64,000 nt of DNA from Winogradskyella wichelsiae (GCF_013403925.1 NZ_JABFDJ010000001.1:1-64000); one strand, 5' to 3'; shown: positions 54,890 through 64,000, counted from the stretch's first letter. Numbers and translations are program-made. The notes: generated from the letters alone by a model not told the origin.

Positions 54890-55285
54890 ATGAGCTACAA
54901 TTTACCATCTCATTTATTTCATTTGCCTATTTACCAAAAGGCCATGGATATTATTGTGCTTTCGCGAAGTATCTCTACCTATCTTAATCAAGATTTAGCA
55001 TATCTAAATGCAGATGGTACTGAGGATAATGACATCTATTTCTCAGGAGATATCGTTCAACAATCCACAAGTCTTGCACCTGAAATCATTAATGCGGAAC
55101 TTGAAAAATGTTCCCATAAAAAGAATAGGCATCTAGAAAGTCTAGATCGTTTAACCACGCGATTATATACCAATTGTAGACGATTAGAAAAATCAAATAG
55201 TAATGGTAAAGATTACTTACCTATTCTACGTGGTGAATTAAGAAAATTTAGAAAACTACAACGTCACTGGATGATGACGTTATAA
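54890..55285 (+). CDS. Unknown helical protein
   Basis: I do not recognise this 131-residue protein. It looks largely helical (FHLPIYQKAMDIIVLSRSISTYL, SLDRLTTRLYTNCRRLEKS, LRGELRKFRKLQRHWMMTL). The IYQKAMDIIVLSRSIS start recalls four-helix-bundle proteins of the 23S rRNA intervening-sequence type, but the resemblance is loose. No signal or membrane segment. It lies between the Lrp gene (divergent) and the DEAD gene (convergent). Confidence 0.6.
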   Translation: MSYNLPSHLFHLPIYQKAMDIIVLSRSISTYLNQDLAYLNADGTEDNDIYFSGDIVQQSTSLAPEIINAELEKCSHKKNRHLESLDRLTTRLYTNCRRLEKSNSNGKDYLPILRGELRKFRKLQRHWMMTL

Positions 55286-55295
55286 ATTATAACTA

Positions 55296-55904
55296 CTATT
55301 TTAAAAGATGCGCATTACTCATAAATGCATTCTGGTAATTTTTAATTCTAGAATTCATTTCGTCAGCCATAATTATAAACTGACATTTATTAAGACTTTC
55401 AGATAAACGTAAAATATGATTATAACCATTATGCCTGCCTAAATAGTCAGCATCTTCAATAGCCAATAACTGTACTTCACCTAAATGAATTCCATTTAAA
55501 AAATAAAGTTTACTTAATCTAGCAGGAGTTGCAATTACAATATCTTGTCCGTAATATACCTCTGTTTTTTGCTTTTCAATATCGTATTCATCATACAAAG
55601 CATACACTCTTAAATCTGTTGTATTAGTAAATCTTTCAAACTCTTCTTTTAAACGTAAAGCTTCCTTCTTATTTTCAACAACAATAATAGCTCTTGGCGA
55701 ATCTTCAAAAGCTTCTGCCTTTAGTTTATGAATCGTTGCTATAATAAGCGCTGTAGTTTTACCACTTCCTTTTGGCGCAATAATATAAGCATCCGCACCA
55801 CCTTTTAAAGTTGGTAATACTTTTTTCTGAAATGGATTTGAAGTTTCAAATCCTTCATTTTCCAAGGATTCTTTTAATAAAGGGTGTAGTTTTTTGAAAG
55901 ACAT
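55296..55904 (-). CDS. Stand-alone DEAD-type RecA1 domain protein
   Basis: At 202 residues it is only the first RecA-like domain of a DEAD-box helicase. It has a Q-like region (NPFQKKVLPTL), Walker A APKGSGKTT (43-51), ATPARL (motif Ib type), and motif II as EDAD instead of DEAD. The next gene on the strand is 60 nt away and no second domain follows, so the open frame simply ends. I recall similar short proteins in other flavobacteria, which speaks for a conserved protein rather than a fresh truncation. It may bind RNA and ATP without unwinding. Confidence 0.78.
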   Translation of the reverse strand: MSFKKLHPLLKESLENEGFETSNPFQKKVLPTLKGGADAYIIAPKGSGKTTALIIATIHKLKAEAFEDSPRAIIVVENKKEALRLKEEFERFTNTTDLRVYALYDEYDIEKQKTEVYYGQDIVIATPARLSKLYFLNGIHLGEVQLLAIEDADYLGRHNGYNHILRLSESLNKCQFIIMADEMNSRIKNYQNAFMSNAHLLK

Positions 55905-55964
55905 CTGAGTAAGTAATAAAAATAGCTTGATTAGTTATTTTGCTATTAATCTTCAAAGGTACGA

Positions 55965-56504
55965 TTATTGACAAACTTTACAGTCTGCTTTGTCTTGTAT
56001 TTCTCCAACCAAATGACCATCTTCATTCATCTTAAAACCACAACAGTCCATAAAACCTTGTGCAATCTGCTTTCTTGCACGTTGAATTTGCGATTTCACT
56101 GTTGGTAAAGATAAATTTAATTGGTTAGCAACCTCTTGTTGCTTAAGACCTTTAATATCTGATAGAAACAAAGGATCTCTATATTTTTTTGGTAAATTCA
56201 CTAAAATTCCCCTTAAGCAATCTTGTTCTGTATGTCCTTTTGGTAGAGGCTCTGATTCAATTTCTAAATCTTCAACAGTAATAGCTAGCTTGTTAGTTCT
56301 AAAATAATCTAGAATCGTATATCTAGCAATTGAAAACAACCAAGGTTTTAGCTTTGTTTCATCCTTAAGAGTATGTAGTTTAGTATGAACTTTAATAAAT
56401 GTCTCTTGCAAAATATCATCAGTAACCACAACGTCTTTTACTTTACTTAAAATAAAACGTCGAATATCACCAGAATAACTTTCCCAAACACTTTTTGTAG
56501 TCAT
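55965..56504 (-). CDS. sigZ: SigZ-like ECF sigma factor
   Basis: The 179-residue sigma factor has region 2 (RRFILSKVKDVVVTDDILQETFIKVHTKL, KPWLFSIARYTILDYFR) and region 4 (LPKKYRDPLFLSDIKGLKQQEVANQLNLSLPTVKSQIQRARKQI). The C-terminal extension has cysteines in DCCGF and CKVC, a SigZ trait that could bind metal or sense redox state. No anti-sigma gene is adjacent. Upstream on the same strand are a cysteine-rich 33-residue protein and OsmC, suggesting a thiol or metal stress regulon. Confidence 0.85.
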   Translation of the reverse strand: MTTKSVWESYSGDIRRFILSKVKDVVVTDDILQETFIKVHTKLHTLKDETKLKPWLFSIARYTILDYFRTNKLAITVEDLEIESEPLPKGHTEQDCLRGILVNLPKKYRDPLFLSDIKGLKQQEVANQLNLSLPTVKSQIQRARKQIAQGFMDCCGFKMNEDGHLVGEIQDKADCKVCQ

Positions 56505-56521
56505 ACTTTAAATTTAACTAA

Positions 56522-56559
56522 AATCAGTTCGGGTACAAAATTTAGAACCCGAACTGATT
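56522..56559 (-). terminator. Strong hairpin between the Cys-rich gene and sigZ
   Basis: AATCAGTTCGGGT (56522-56534) pairs perfectly over 13 bp with ACCCGAACTGATT (56547-56559). On the minus strand TTTTAGTT follows, a weak U-tract. It lies 6 nt behind the Cys-rich gene stop and 18 nt before the sigZ ATG, so it may set unequal expression of the two. Confidence 0.65.
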
Positions 56560-56564
56560 ATAAT

Positions 56565-56666
56565 TTAACAATTGCAATTTGTACATGTACAGTTTTCACA
56601 AGTACAATTTTGACACCCTCCTTTTGCGCAACCTTCACAGTTGCAAGTACATTCTTTATCTTTCAT
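56565..56666 (-). CDS. Metallothionein-like Cys-rich small protein
   Basis: This 33-codon gene, too short for usual gene calling, encodes 11 cysteines in CxC and CxxC spacing. It starts MKDKECTCNCEGCAKGGC and continues with CTCENCTCTNCNC. Such density of Cys pairs is typical of metallothioneins, which bind Zn, Cd or Cu(I). The ATG at 56666 and the stop at 56565 lie between osmC and sigZ on the same strand, ending just before a strong hairpin. The coding call rests on the non-random Cys pattern; the metal role is inferred. Confidence 0.75.
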   Translation of the reverse strand: MKDKECTCNCEGCAKGGCQNCTCENCTCTNCNC

Positions 56667-56749
56667 AATATTATGTTTTAATGTTCACTTAATAGACGAA
56701 GAACTTTTAAAAAAGATGCAAAAAGATGTGATTATTTTTTCAAATTAAA

Positions 56750-57217
56750 TTACTTCACCAATATTATTGCCTCATGAGAGATTGGAAAATTACACGAGTT
56801 AGCGATAAAACAAAGTTCATTTGCTTTTTTATGTAATTGTAACGCTAATTCTTTTTGGTTTGCATTGTTGATAGTAACAACAGGTTTTAGCCTTACAACT
56901 TTAAAACTTCCGCTTCCCGAAGATTCTACTTCTAAATCTCCTTCAGACCTATCTAAATAACTTAATACTTCAATTTGATGCTGTGCACAGGCATACAAAT
57001 AAGACATCATGTGGCAAGATGTTAATGCAGACAATAATAAATCTTCAGGATTATATAATGAATCATCACCTCTAAATATTTTTGCAGCAGAGACTTGTAA
57101 TGGTGAAACTTTATTTACAATTGAAACATCATGATTCCTGCTAAATGTTCTCGGACTCATTGTGCTTTCTCCATCACTAAGTGACCAATTTACTGAAGCT
57201 TTAAAAGTATGTTTCAT
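56750..57217 (-). CDS. OsmC family protein
   Basis: I start at ATG 57217 (MKHTFKASVNW), 155 residues; the longer form would run into the upstream terminator. The OsmC/Ohr fold shows NPEDLLLSALTSCHMMSYLYACAQ and KKANELCFIANSCNFPI. In peroxidase members of this family two cysteines on these helices reduce organic hydroperoxides. Here the cysteines in LTSCHM and ELCFIANSC are candidates. It stands before the Cys-rich gene and sigZ. Confidence 0.85.
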   Translation of the reverse strand: MKHTFKASVNWSLSDGESTMSPRTFSRNHDVSIVNKVSPLQVSAAKIFRGDDSLYNPEDLLLSALTSCHMMSYLYACAQHQIEVLSYLDRSEGDLEVESSGSGSFKVVRLKPVVTINNANQKELALQLHKKANELCFIANSCNFPISHEAIILVK

Positions 57218-57243
57218 AACTATTTTTAATTTTGAATGTAAAA

Positions 57244-57270
57244 AAAAGCGTTTCATAAAGAAACGCTTTT
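57244..57270 (-). terminator. Rho-independent terminator after icmF
   Basis: AAAAGCGTTTC and GAAACGCTTTT form an 11-bp stem around a 5-nt loop with further A and T on both sides. It ends the icmF transcript and lies right upstream of the osmC start. Confidence 0.8.
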
Positions 57271-57303
57271 TAGTTTACACAAAAAAATGATTTATTTCTC
57301 TGC

Positions 57304-60300
57304 TTACATATTACGACGATACTGACCACCAACTTCAAATAACGACGACGTGATTTGACCTAAGGAACATACTTTACAAACCTCCATTAAAGCTTCAAAA
57401 ATATTTTCATTATTTATGGCTTTTCGTTGCAACTCACTTAATAATTCTTCTGTATTATGTGCCTCATGCAAACTCTCTAAAGTTTTAATCTGAAATTGTT
57501 TTTCTTCTTCTGTTGCTCTAATCACTTCCGCAGGAACAACCGTTGGTGATCCTTTAGAACTTAAAAAGGTGTTTACACCTATAATTGGAAACTTTCCGTT
57601 ATGCTTTAATGTTTCGTAATACAAGCTTTCTTCTTGAATTTTACTTCGTTGGTACATCGTTTCCATAGCGCCTAGCACTCCTCCACGTTCCGTAATACGA
57701 TCAAATTCTAATAAAACAGCTTCTTCAACTAAGTCCGTTAATTCTTCAATTATAAATGATCCTTGAATTGGATTTTCATTCTTAGCTAAACCTAATTCTT
57801 TATTAATAATCAACTGAATAGCCATGGCTCTACGAACCGATTCTTCTGTTGGTGTTGTAATTGCCTCATCATACGCATTGGTATGAAGCGAATTACAGTT
57901 ATCATAAATTGCATACAATGCCTGAAGTGACGTACGAATATCATTAAAATCAATTTCTTGGGCATGTAAACTACGTCCCGAAGTTTGAATATGATATTTT
58001 AACATCTGCGCTCTTGGGTTAGCACCATATTTATGCTTCATCGCTTTGGCCCAAATTTTACGTGCCACACGACCAATAACAGCATATTCTGGATCAATTC
58101 CGTTTGAAAAGAAAAACGATAAGTTTGGCCCAAATTTATTGATATCCATTCCTCTACTCAAATAGTATTCTACATAAGTAAACCCGTTAGATAACGTCAA
58201 TGCTAATTGCGTAATAGGATTGGCTCCTGCTTCTGCAATATGATACCCAGAAATAGATACAGAATAGAAGTTTCTAACATTATTCTCAATAAAATATTCT
58301 TGAACATCTCCCATTAAACGCAAAGCAAATTCCGTAGAAAATATACAAGTATTTTGTGCCTGATCTTCTTTTAAAATATCTGCTTGAACGGTTCCTCGTA
58401 CTTGAGCAATGGTATTCTTTTTTATTTCTGCATAAACATCAGATGGTAAAACTTGGTCTCCGGTAACTCCTAAAAGCATTAAACCTAATCCGTTGTTTCC
58501 CTCTGGTAAATCACCATTATATGATGGACGTATTTTTCCTTTATAGATTTTTGCGATTTTAGCTTCAACTTCTTTTTCTAACCCATTCTCTTTGATATAA
58601 AATTCACATTGTTGATCAATAGCTGCATTCATAAAGAAACCTAACAACATTGGCGCAGGACCATTAATAGTCATACTCACAGAAGTCATAACGTTTGCTA
58701 AATCGAAACCAGAATATAATTTTTTGGCATCATCTAAACAACAGATAGAAACACCTGCATTACCAATTTTACCGTAAATATCTGGACGCAAATCGGGATC
58801 ATTACCATAAAGTGTAACACTATCGAAAGCTGTAGATAATCGTTTAGCGGGCAAACCCATACTTACGTAATGAAAACGCTTATTAGTTCGCTCTGGCCCA
58901 CCTTCACCGGCAAACATTCTTGCAGGATCTTCACCTGTTCTTTTAAAAGGATATAAACCTGAAGTGTACGGAAATTCTCCTGGTACGTTTTCTTGCAAAC
59001 ACCATCTTAAAACATCCCCCCAAGCTTGATACTTTGGTAAGGCTACTTTTGGAATTTGAGAGTGTGATAAAGATTCTGTGTGCGTTTCAATTTTTATTTC
59101 TTTGTCTCTTACCTTAAAGCTATAAATTGGATCTTTATATTTATTTACTTTTTCATCCCAACCTGTAATCACTTCCCAATTGTAAGGATCTAGGTTTAGT
59201 TTTACACGATCAAATTCAGCAAATAATAATTTTAATAATTGAATTTGAGATTCTTCTTCAGTCGTGCCTCCTTCTGTTGAAATAGCAACCCCTTTATCAT
59301 TTTGAGCTTGTTGAAGAATTTCTTCATAATCTAAACCTAATTTACCAATGAAAGACCTTTCAACTGCGCTCAAGGTGACATTAGCTACGGAACATATTGC
59401 TTTATAAATTCCGTAAAGTTTCTGAGCAACTTCAACCTGAACATTTGCTGTTTTATCATACGCACGATTGCTCTCTGCGATTTCAGATAAATAACGTGTT
59501 CTTGATGGTGGAATTACAAAAATCTTCTCACTCATTTCCTGAGAAATCTCGAATGTAGAATTTAAGTCCGAATTTGCTTTTTCAACCAATTTATCCATTA
59601 TCGCTTTGTAAAGCGTATTCATTCCTGGATCATTAAATTGAGACGCAATGGTTCCGTAAACCGGTAAATCGTCTTGGTGCACATCCCAAAGATGATTATT
59701 ACGCATGTATTGTTTTTTTACATCACGTAACGCATCTAAAGAACCTCGTTTATCAAATTTATTGATGGCTACTAAATCAGCAAAATCTAGCATATCAATT
59801 TTTTCAAGCTGAGTCGCTGCACCAAATTCTGGTGTCATTACGTAAAGTGCCACATCAGAATGTTCCATAATTTCTGTGTCCGATTGTCCGATACCAGAAG
59901 TTTCAAGAATAATTAAATCGTATTCAGCAGCTTTTAAAACCTCTATAGCCTCATTTACATATTTAGATAATGCTAAGTTAGATTGACGTGTTGCCAAACT
60001 ACGCATGTAAACTCTAGGCGAATTAATGGCATTCATACGAATACGATCTCCTAAAAGTGCACCTCCTGTTTTTCGTTTTGAAGGATCTACAGAAACTAAA
60101 CCAATTGTTTTCTCAGGGAAATCGATTAGAAAACGACGAACAAGCTCATCAACTAATGATGATTTACCAGCACCACCTGTTCCTGTAATTCCAAGAACTG
60201 GTGTTTTTGAATTCTTATTTTTTTCATGAATAGCATCTAATGCATCCTTTGCAACTTCAGGAAAGTTTTCAGCTGAAGAAATTAATCTTGCAATGGACTT

Positions 60301-60789
60301 CGGATTTTTTTCATGCAACGTTTTAACCTCATCATTAAGCTGATCACCAATGGCATAATCCGATATTTGAACCAAATCGTTAATCATACCTTGCAAACCA
60401 AGACTTCTACCATCATCAGGAGAATAGACTCTGGTAATTCCATAATCCATTAATTCCTTAATTTCTTCAGGAAGAATAACACCACCTCCACCTCCGAAAA
60501 TTTTAATATGACCTGCTCCTTTTTCTTTAAGCAAATCGTACATGTATTTAAAATATTCGTTATGCCCTCCTTGATAAGATGTCAATGCAATTGCGTTAGC
60601 ATCTTCTTGTATGGCAGTATTGACAACTTCTTCTACACTTCGATCGTGTCCTAAATGAATCACTTCTACTCCAGTAGATTGAATGATACGGCGCATAATA
60701 TTAATTGAAGCATCATGCCCATCAAAAAGCGATGCTGCAGTTACTATACGTACTTTATATTTTGGCTTATAAGGTGTTATTTGTTCCAT
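57304..60789 (-). CDS. icmF: Fused isobutyryl-CoA mutase IcmF
   Basis: At 1161 residues this is a three-part fusion. Residues 12-145 are the B12 domain with base-off motif [10 protein letters not shown] (H25) and SYQGGH. Residues 195-420 form the MeaB-like GTPase chaperone with P-loop GTGGAGKSS (203-211) and NKFD. The C-terminal part (about 560-1130) is the mutase barrel ([49 protein letters not shown]). It interconverts isobutyryl-CoA and n-butyryl-CoA, related to valine and fatty-acid breakdown. Methylmalonyl-CoA mutase activity is less likely with this fusion order. Confidence 0.92.
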   Translation of the reverse strand: MEQITPYKPKYKVRIVTAASLFDGHDASINIMRRIIQSTGVEVIHLGHDRSVEEVVNTAIQEDANAIALTSYQGGHNEYFKYMYDLLKEKGAGHIKIFGGGGGVILPEEIKELMDYGITRVYSPDDGRSLGLQGMINDLVQISDYAIGDQLNDEVKTLHEKNPKSIARLISSAENFPEVAKDALDAIHEKNKNSKTPVLGITGTGGAGKSSLVDELVRRFLIDFPEKTIGLVSVDPSKRKTGGALLGDRIRMNAINSPRVYMRSLATRQSNLALSKYVNEAIEVLKAAEYDLIILETSGIGQSDTEIMEHSDVALYVMTPEFGAATQLEKIDMLDFADLVAINKFDKRGSLDALRDVKKQYMRNNHLWDVHQDDLPVYGTIASQFNDPGMNTLYKAIMDKLVEKANSDLNSTFEISQEMSEKIFVIPPSRTRYLSEIAESNRAYDKTANVQVEVAQKLYGIYKAICSVANVTLSAVERSFIGKLGLDYEEILQQAQNDKGVAISTEGGTTEEESQIQLLKLLFAEFDRVKLNLDPYNWEVITGWDEKVNKYKDPIYSFKVRDKEIKIETHTESLSHSQIPKVALPKYQAWGDVLRWCLQENVPGEFPYTSGLYPFKRTGEDPARMFAGEGGPERTNKRFHYVSMGLPAKRLSTAFDSVTLYGNDPDLRPDIYGKIGNAGVSICCLDDAKKLYSGFDLANVMTSVSMTINGPAPMLLGFFMNAAIDQQCEFYIKENGLEKEVEAKIAKIYKGKIRPSYNGDLPEGNNGLGLMLLGVTGDQVLPSDVYAEIKKNTIAQVRGTVQADILKEDQAQNTCIFSTEFALRLMGDVQEYFIENNVRNFYSVSISGYHIAEAGANPITQLALTLSNGFTYVEYYLSRGMDINKFGPNLSFFFSNGIDPEYAVIGRVARKIWAKAMKHKYGANPRAQMLKYHIQTSGRSLHAQEIDFNDIRTSLQALYAIYDNCNSLHTNAYDEAITTPTEESVRRAMAIQLIINKELGLAKNENPIQGSFIIEELTDLVEEAVLLEFDRITERGGVLGAMETMYQRSKIQEESLYYETLKHNGKFPIIGVNTFLSSKGSPTVVPAEVIRATEEEKQFQIKTLESLHEAHNTEELLSELQRKAINNENIFEALMEVCKVCSLGQITSSLFEVGGQYRRNM

Positions 60790-60816
60790 TCGTAAAAATA
60801 TAGCTTATTTAATCAG

Positions 60817-60845
60817 CAAATCTAAGAAATATCCAAAAAAGTCAA
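60817..60845 (-). promoter_or_regulatory. icmF promoter
   Basis: The minus strand shows TTG (60845-60843), 18 nt of spacer and TAGATTTG (60824-60817), a good fit to the flavobacterial form. The icmF ATG is 28 nt further. Confidence 0.55.
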
Positions 60846-60934
60846 GCAACAATTAAAAAATATCTAAAACTTATAGATTTTTATTAAAGCATACAATTTT
60901 AATTACTTTTAACAATTCATTCAATATTCATTTT

Positions 60935-61789
60935 ATGCAGAAAATAACATTACTTATAAACTGTAAAGACCAGCCTAATATTATTGCGTCTGTAACTAAT
61001 TTTATGGCTACAAACGATGGCAACATTGTTTATATAGATCAGTATGTTGATAGAGAACAGCATATCTTTTTTATGCGTTTGGAATGTGAATTTATTTCAA
61101 ATTCGTTTTCAGTTGAAGCATTTAAAGAACTTTTCAAAAATTCTTTAGTTGAAAAGTTCAAACTTAAATGGCGCATGTACGCTGCTGAGAAAAAACCTAA
61201 AATGGCATTGTTTGTTTCTAAATATGATCATTGTTTATACGATATTTTAGGACGTTATAATTCTGGTGAGCTATTCTTAGAAATCCCTTTTATATTAAGT
61301 AATCACTTAGATTTAAAACCTATTGCAGACAGCTTTAATATTCCTTTTTATCATGTTCCTGTTACAAAAGCAACAAAACATGAAGCAGAACAAAAGCAAT
61401 TAGAACTTTTAGCAAAACATAATATTGATTTTATTGTTTTAGCCCGATATATGCAAATTGTATCTCAAACTTTAATAGACAAGTATCCTAATAAAATTAT
61501 TAATATTCATCATTCTTTTTTACCTGCTTTTGTCGGTGCTAAACCTTATCATTCCGCATATAAGCGAGGTGTTAAAATTATAGGATCTACAAGTCATTAT
61601 ATAACAGAAGAACTTGATGCCGGACCAATTATTGAACAAAACGTAGCCCAAATTTCGCACAATAACTCCATAAAAGACTTAATTGCGAAGGGTAGAGATC
61701 TCGAAAAAATTGTTTTATCTAACGCCATTAAACTGCATACCATGAGAAAAGTTATGGTTTATAATAATAAAACTATAATTTTCTCGTAA
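60935..61789 (+). CDS. purU: Formyltetrahydrofolate deformylase
   Basis: The 284-residue enzyme hydrolyses 10-formyl-THF to THF and formate. An ACT domain occupies residues 1-80 (TLLINCKDQPNIIASVTNFM). The catalytic formyl-transferase domain follows: LARYMQIVSQ, INIHHSFLPAFVGAKPYHSAYKRGVKIIGSTSHY with the catalytic Asn-His, and ELDAGPIIEQ with the Asp. It balances one-carbon pools. Divergent from icmF, monocistronic. Confidence 0.95.
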   Translation: MQKITLLINCKDQPNIIASVTNFMATNDGNIVYIDQYVDREQHIFFMRLECEFISNSFSVEAFKELFKNSLVEKFKLKWRMYAAEKKPKMALFVSKYDHCLYDILGRYNSGELFLEIPFILSNHLDLKPIADSFNIPFYHVPVTKATKHEAEQKQLELLAKHNIDFIVLARYMQIVSQTLIDKYPNKIINIHHSFLPAFVGAKPYHSAYKRGVKIIGSTSHYITEELDAGPIIEQNVAQISHNNSIKDLIAKGRDLEKIVLSNAIKLHTMRKVMVYNNKTIIFS

Positions 61790-61881
61790 AAGTGACCAAA
61801 CTGAATAACTGGTGTCTATTAAATAGTGTTAAACTCGTATTAAGGTTTTTTTTTCTATATGTATGTTAAAACCTTATAAAT

Positions 61882-61889
61882 TATATTTG
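61882..61889 (+). promoter_or_regulatory. Bacteroidota -7 element of the DUF4197 gene
   Basis: TATATTTG matches TAnnTTTG, 23 nt upstream of ATG 61913. No exact -33 element seen. Confidence 0.45.
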
Positions 61890-61912
61890 ACCACTAACAA
61901 AAACTAAAAATT

Positions 61913-62623
61913 ATGATAAAAAGAATTTTAGCCTTAATTGTTGTTTGCAATTTAATGGCCTGTGCAGAATTACAACAAGTTGTAGATTCATTGCCTCAAG
62001 GAACAACTGATGTTTTAGGAAATGCTGATATCGCTGCAGGATTGAGAGAAGCCTTAGACTTAGGCATTGAAAAACAAGTTGCCAAACTAACCACAGAAGA
62101 TGGCTTCTATAAAAATGAATTGGTGAAAATTGTATTACCAGAAGAATTACAAAAAGTAGATAGCGCTTTGCGTAAAATAGGATTAAGTAGTTTAGCTGAT
62201 GAAGGTTTAAAGGTACTTAACAGAGCTGCAGAAGATGCTGTATCTGAAGCAACACCAATATTTGTGAATGCTGTTAAAGACATTACGTTTGATGATGCTA
62301 AAACTATTCTTTTAGGAGAAGATAATGCAGCGACATCTTATTTGACGACAAAAACTCAAACAGAGCTTTACGACAAGTTTAAGCCCGTTATTAATAATTC
62401 TTTTAGTAAAGTTGGCGCGGATAAAATTTGGGCTAATTTAATTACAAAATATAACAACATTCCTTTAACTAGTAATGTTAATCCTGATTTAACTGATTAC
62501 GTTACAACAGAAGCATTAGATGGTGTTTACACTATGATTGCTGTAGAGGAATTAGAAATTAGAAATTCAGTAGCATCTCGTAGTACAGATTTATTGAAAA
62601 AAGTCTTTGCCCTACAAGACTAA
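61913..62623 (+). CDS. DUF4197 lipoprotein
   Basis: The 236-residue protein has a lipoprotein signal (LALIVVCNLMAC, Cys17) and the DUF4197 domain: DIAAGLREALDLGIEKQVAKLTTEDGFYKNELVKIVLPEELQ, a double AEDAVSEATPIFVNAVKDITFDDAKTILLGEDNAATSYL stretch and VTTEALDGVYTMIAVEELEIRN. It is all-helical, periplasmic and of unknown function. Monocistronic with its own promoter. Confidence 0.9.
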   Translation: MIKRILALIVVCNLMACAELQQVVDSLPQGTTDVLGNADIAAGLREALDLGIEKQVAKLTTEDGFYKNELVKIVLPEELQKVDSALRKIGLSSLADEGLKVLNRAAEDAVSEATPIFVNAVKDITFDDAKTILLGEDNAATSYLTTKTQTELYDKFKPVINNSFSKVGADKIWANLITKYNNIPLTSNVNPDLTDYVTTEALDGVYTMIAVEELEIRNSVASRSTDLLKKVFALQD

Positions 62624-62721
62624 AAACATATTTACTTAAATAATACATAAATATTTAAGCTAAAATCATTTGTTCTAGCTAAATTTTAGTAATTTAATAA
62701 AATAATTATTAAAATTTAGCA

Positions 62722-62919
62722 GTGAACAATTCAGACCAACTTCTAAAAAAGAGAATCAAGCTTAAACAAAAGTATAATCAACTCATTGAGGATGCTTATA
62801 ATTTAAGACAAAGCGACCACGCTTTAAGTGACTTTTCAGAATATAAAGCTACAAAAATTCTCTACAAAATAAATAAGTTAGAATTTTTAGTGAGAAATTC
62901 TAATAGGCAACAACAATAG
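62722..62919 (+). CDS. Small coiled-coil protein, Lacal_2735-like
   Basis: This 65-residue protein starts with GTG. LKQKYNQLIEDAYNLRQSDHALSDFSEYKATKILYKINKL recalls the small Lacal_2735 family of flavobacteria (L-x-KY-x-L-x-EAY-L-x4-x-SD-K-x-AEA), though it lacks that family's usual N-terminus. It is charged and helical, with no signal. Function unknown. No clear promoter element was identified. Confidence 0.6.
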   Translation: MNNSDQLLKKRIKLKQKYNQLIEDAYNLRQSDHALSDFSEYKATKILYKINKLEFLVRNSNRQQQ

Positions 62920-63061
62920 CTCCTAGTATTTAATTTCTCATTTAATAAAACTTACTTAATTATAACCTAACATTATCGTAACCTTGATAACAATTAAAGT
63001 TACGATCTTTGTTATGCAAAAGATTGAGATTAGTTAAGTCTTAATAAAGTTAGTTTAGAGT

Positions 63062-63094
63062 AAAGTCGATATTTAGTTAGGTATCGACTTTTTT
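63062..63094. terminator. Terminator between convergent genes
   Basis: AAAGTCGATA (63062-63071) pairs perfectly with TATCGACTTT (63082-63091), followed by more T. It can also act on the minus-strand BtuF-like gene that ends at 63099. Confidence 0.75.
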
Positions 63095-63098
63095 GTAT

Positions 63099-63884
63099 TT
63101 AATTCTGAAGTGTTTTAAAATACGGATAAGATTTTAGTAAACGACTACCATACCAAGAAAACAGCTCACCATCAACAATCTTTATTTTCTTTTCAGGAAA
63201 CTGAGACTGCAACTCTAATACATCTGCTTCTTTAAACGGAAAAGGTTCTGTGGATAGAAAAATAAGATCAGCCTCTTTTAATTTTGAATTATTAAAATCA
63301 ATTTCTGGATAACGCTTTTCTGACTCAAAAACATTTATAAATCCAGCTTCATTAAGCATGACATTTATAAAATTATCCGAAGCTGCAACCATCCAAGGTT
63401 TTTTCCAAATAAAATAAGCAACTTTTAATTTCGCGTTACCTTGATTTTGAAGTTGAAAGGCTTCACGTTCTAATTGAATATTTGATACTAAAGTTGAAGT
63501 TGTTCTTTCAATTTCAAAGATATCCCCATACATATTTATAAGTTCAAAACTATCTTCAAGATTATAAACATCACTAATATGAATTGGTGCAATACCTGTT
63601 AAATCTTCGATCATTTCCTTAGTATTTTCCTCTTTATTACAAAGAATAATATCGGGACGAAGTGCTTTTATTTTTTCAATATTAATTTCTTTCGTTCCAC
63701 CAACAACCACCTTAGACATTCTAAGATGATTTGGATGTACACAAAACTTAGTAACGCCTACAATAAATGCTTCTAGACCTAAATCTACTAAAAGCTCTGT
63801 TTGTGAAGGTACTAATGAAACAATACGTTTTGGTTTACGACCAAATAGAAGTTTACGGTTTAATTGGTCTTTACACGTTTTCAT
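63099..63884 (-). CDS. BtuF-like substrate-binding-fold protein
   Basis: The 261-residue protein has the helical-backbone receptor fold of BtuF: RIVSLVPSQTELLVDLGLEAFIVGVTKFCVHP, VVVGGTKEINIEKIKALRPDIILCNKEENTKE and EADLIFLSTEPFPFKEADV. Family members bind cobalamin or metal complexes in the periplasm, but this one has no signal peptide (MKTCKDQLNRKLLFGRKPKR), so it is apparently cytoplasmic. No transporter genes are adjacent in view. The presence of a B12 enzyme (icmF) nearby may be coincidence. Confidence 0.82.
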   Translation of the reverse strand: MKTCKDQLNRKLLFGRKPKRIVSLVPSQTELLVDLGLEAFIVGVTKFCVHPNHLRMSKVVVGGTKEINIEKIKALRPDIILCNKEENTKEMIEDLTGIAPIHISDVYNLEDSFELINMYGDIFEIERTTSTLVSNIQLEREAFQLQNQGNAKLKVAYFIWKKPWMVAASDNFINVMLNEAGFINVFESEKRYPEIDFNNSKLKEADLIFLSTEPFPFKEADVLELQSQFPEKKIKIVDGELFSWYGSRLLKSYPYFKTLQN

Positions 63885-63926
63885 TAAAGAAATTTAAATT
63901 TTTAAGTTGTAATTATTTAGAGAAAT

Positions 63927-64000
63927 TTAGGCTTTCAATTCTATTGCCATTTGTAACTGAAGTTCTTCAGCTTTTTGTGCAGCTGCTTCAGCAAAATTGT
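63927..64000 (-). CDS. C-terminal end of a gene cut by the window
   Basis: The minus strand carries an open frame into the window ending with a TAA at 63927-63929. The last residues are NFAEAAAQKAEELQLQMAIELKA, an alanine- and glutamate-rich helix. The 42-nt gap to the BtuF-like gene suggests one operon. The product cannot be named from 24 codons. Confidence 0.5.
   Translation of the reverse strand, partial: NFAEAAAQKAEELQLQMAIELKA

Overview
The window looks like chromosome from a marine-type member of the Flavobacteriaceae (Bacteroidota). The base composition is AT-rich, upstream regions carry the Bacteroidota promoter form (TTG, about 19 nt, TAnnTTTG), and the gene set is typical of the group: YpdA, IcmF, DUF4197, MarR-YceI, SigZ and WzxE-like flippases. 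Dispersed palindromic repeats of the flavobacterial kind are present. I saw no tRNA, rRNA, CRISPR array or intact insertion sequence. The family assignment rests on protein resemblance recalled from memory, because no database search was possible.

Positions 1-4.1 kb are accessory DNA. They hold an integron-like inverted repeat, a UPF0158 gene, a small HTH regulator, and a divergent operon with a HEPN-domain protein (RYENNYH motif) followed by three tandem copies of one unrecognised small-protein family, the last broken by a frameshift and a stop. The stretch ends near 4.06-4.12 kb in a tmRNA/tRNA-3'-end-like sequence with a terminator, which could be the right edge of an island. From 4.4 to 11.4 kb are stress and repair genes: three tandem universal stress proteins, an FKBP, msrB-msrA, a divergent MsrA relative, an aldo/keto reductase and topoisomerase IB.

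Positions 11.5-23.9 kb form a MacB-like efflux locus in two operons: adaptor-ATPase-permease, and permease-ATPase-TolC. A sigma-54 type response regulator and histidine kinase lie divergently beside it. The two operons share an almost identical upstream layout, a sigma-54-like promoter plus two TGTTC-N6/7-GAACA-type sites at the same spacing, so the neighbouring regulator probably drives both. A 13-copy TGAT repeat lies inside operon 1. DsbD, two rhodaneses, MarR and YceI follow up to 28.5 kb.

Positions 28.6-35.3 kb are the trp operon, E-G-D-C-F-B, without trpA. It begins with an unannotated 18-residue leader peptide containing three consecutive Trp codons, followed by a terminator and a competing 7-bp antiterminator, a complete ribosome-mediated attenuator. 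The later gaps of the operon are filled with repeats: two 11-copy heptamer arrays that contain the stop codons of trpD and trpF, two copies of a 210-260 bp repeat, and palindromes.

Positions 35.5-47.8 kb hold ftsE and a surface-polysaccharide cluster: four glycosyltransferases, FdtA-like isomerase, DegT aminotransferase, FemAB/GNAT-like transferase, two tandem Wzx flippases and an SGNH/MBOAT acylation pair. The rest is mostly core: typA, kdsA (apparently starting at TTG), ypdA, an Lrp regulator, a single-domain DEAD protein, sigZ beside an unannotated 33-residue protein with 11 cysteines and an OsmC gene, fused isobutyryl-CoA mutase icmF, purU, a DUF4197 lipoprotein, a BtuF-like protein without a signal peptide, and a gene cut by the window end.
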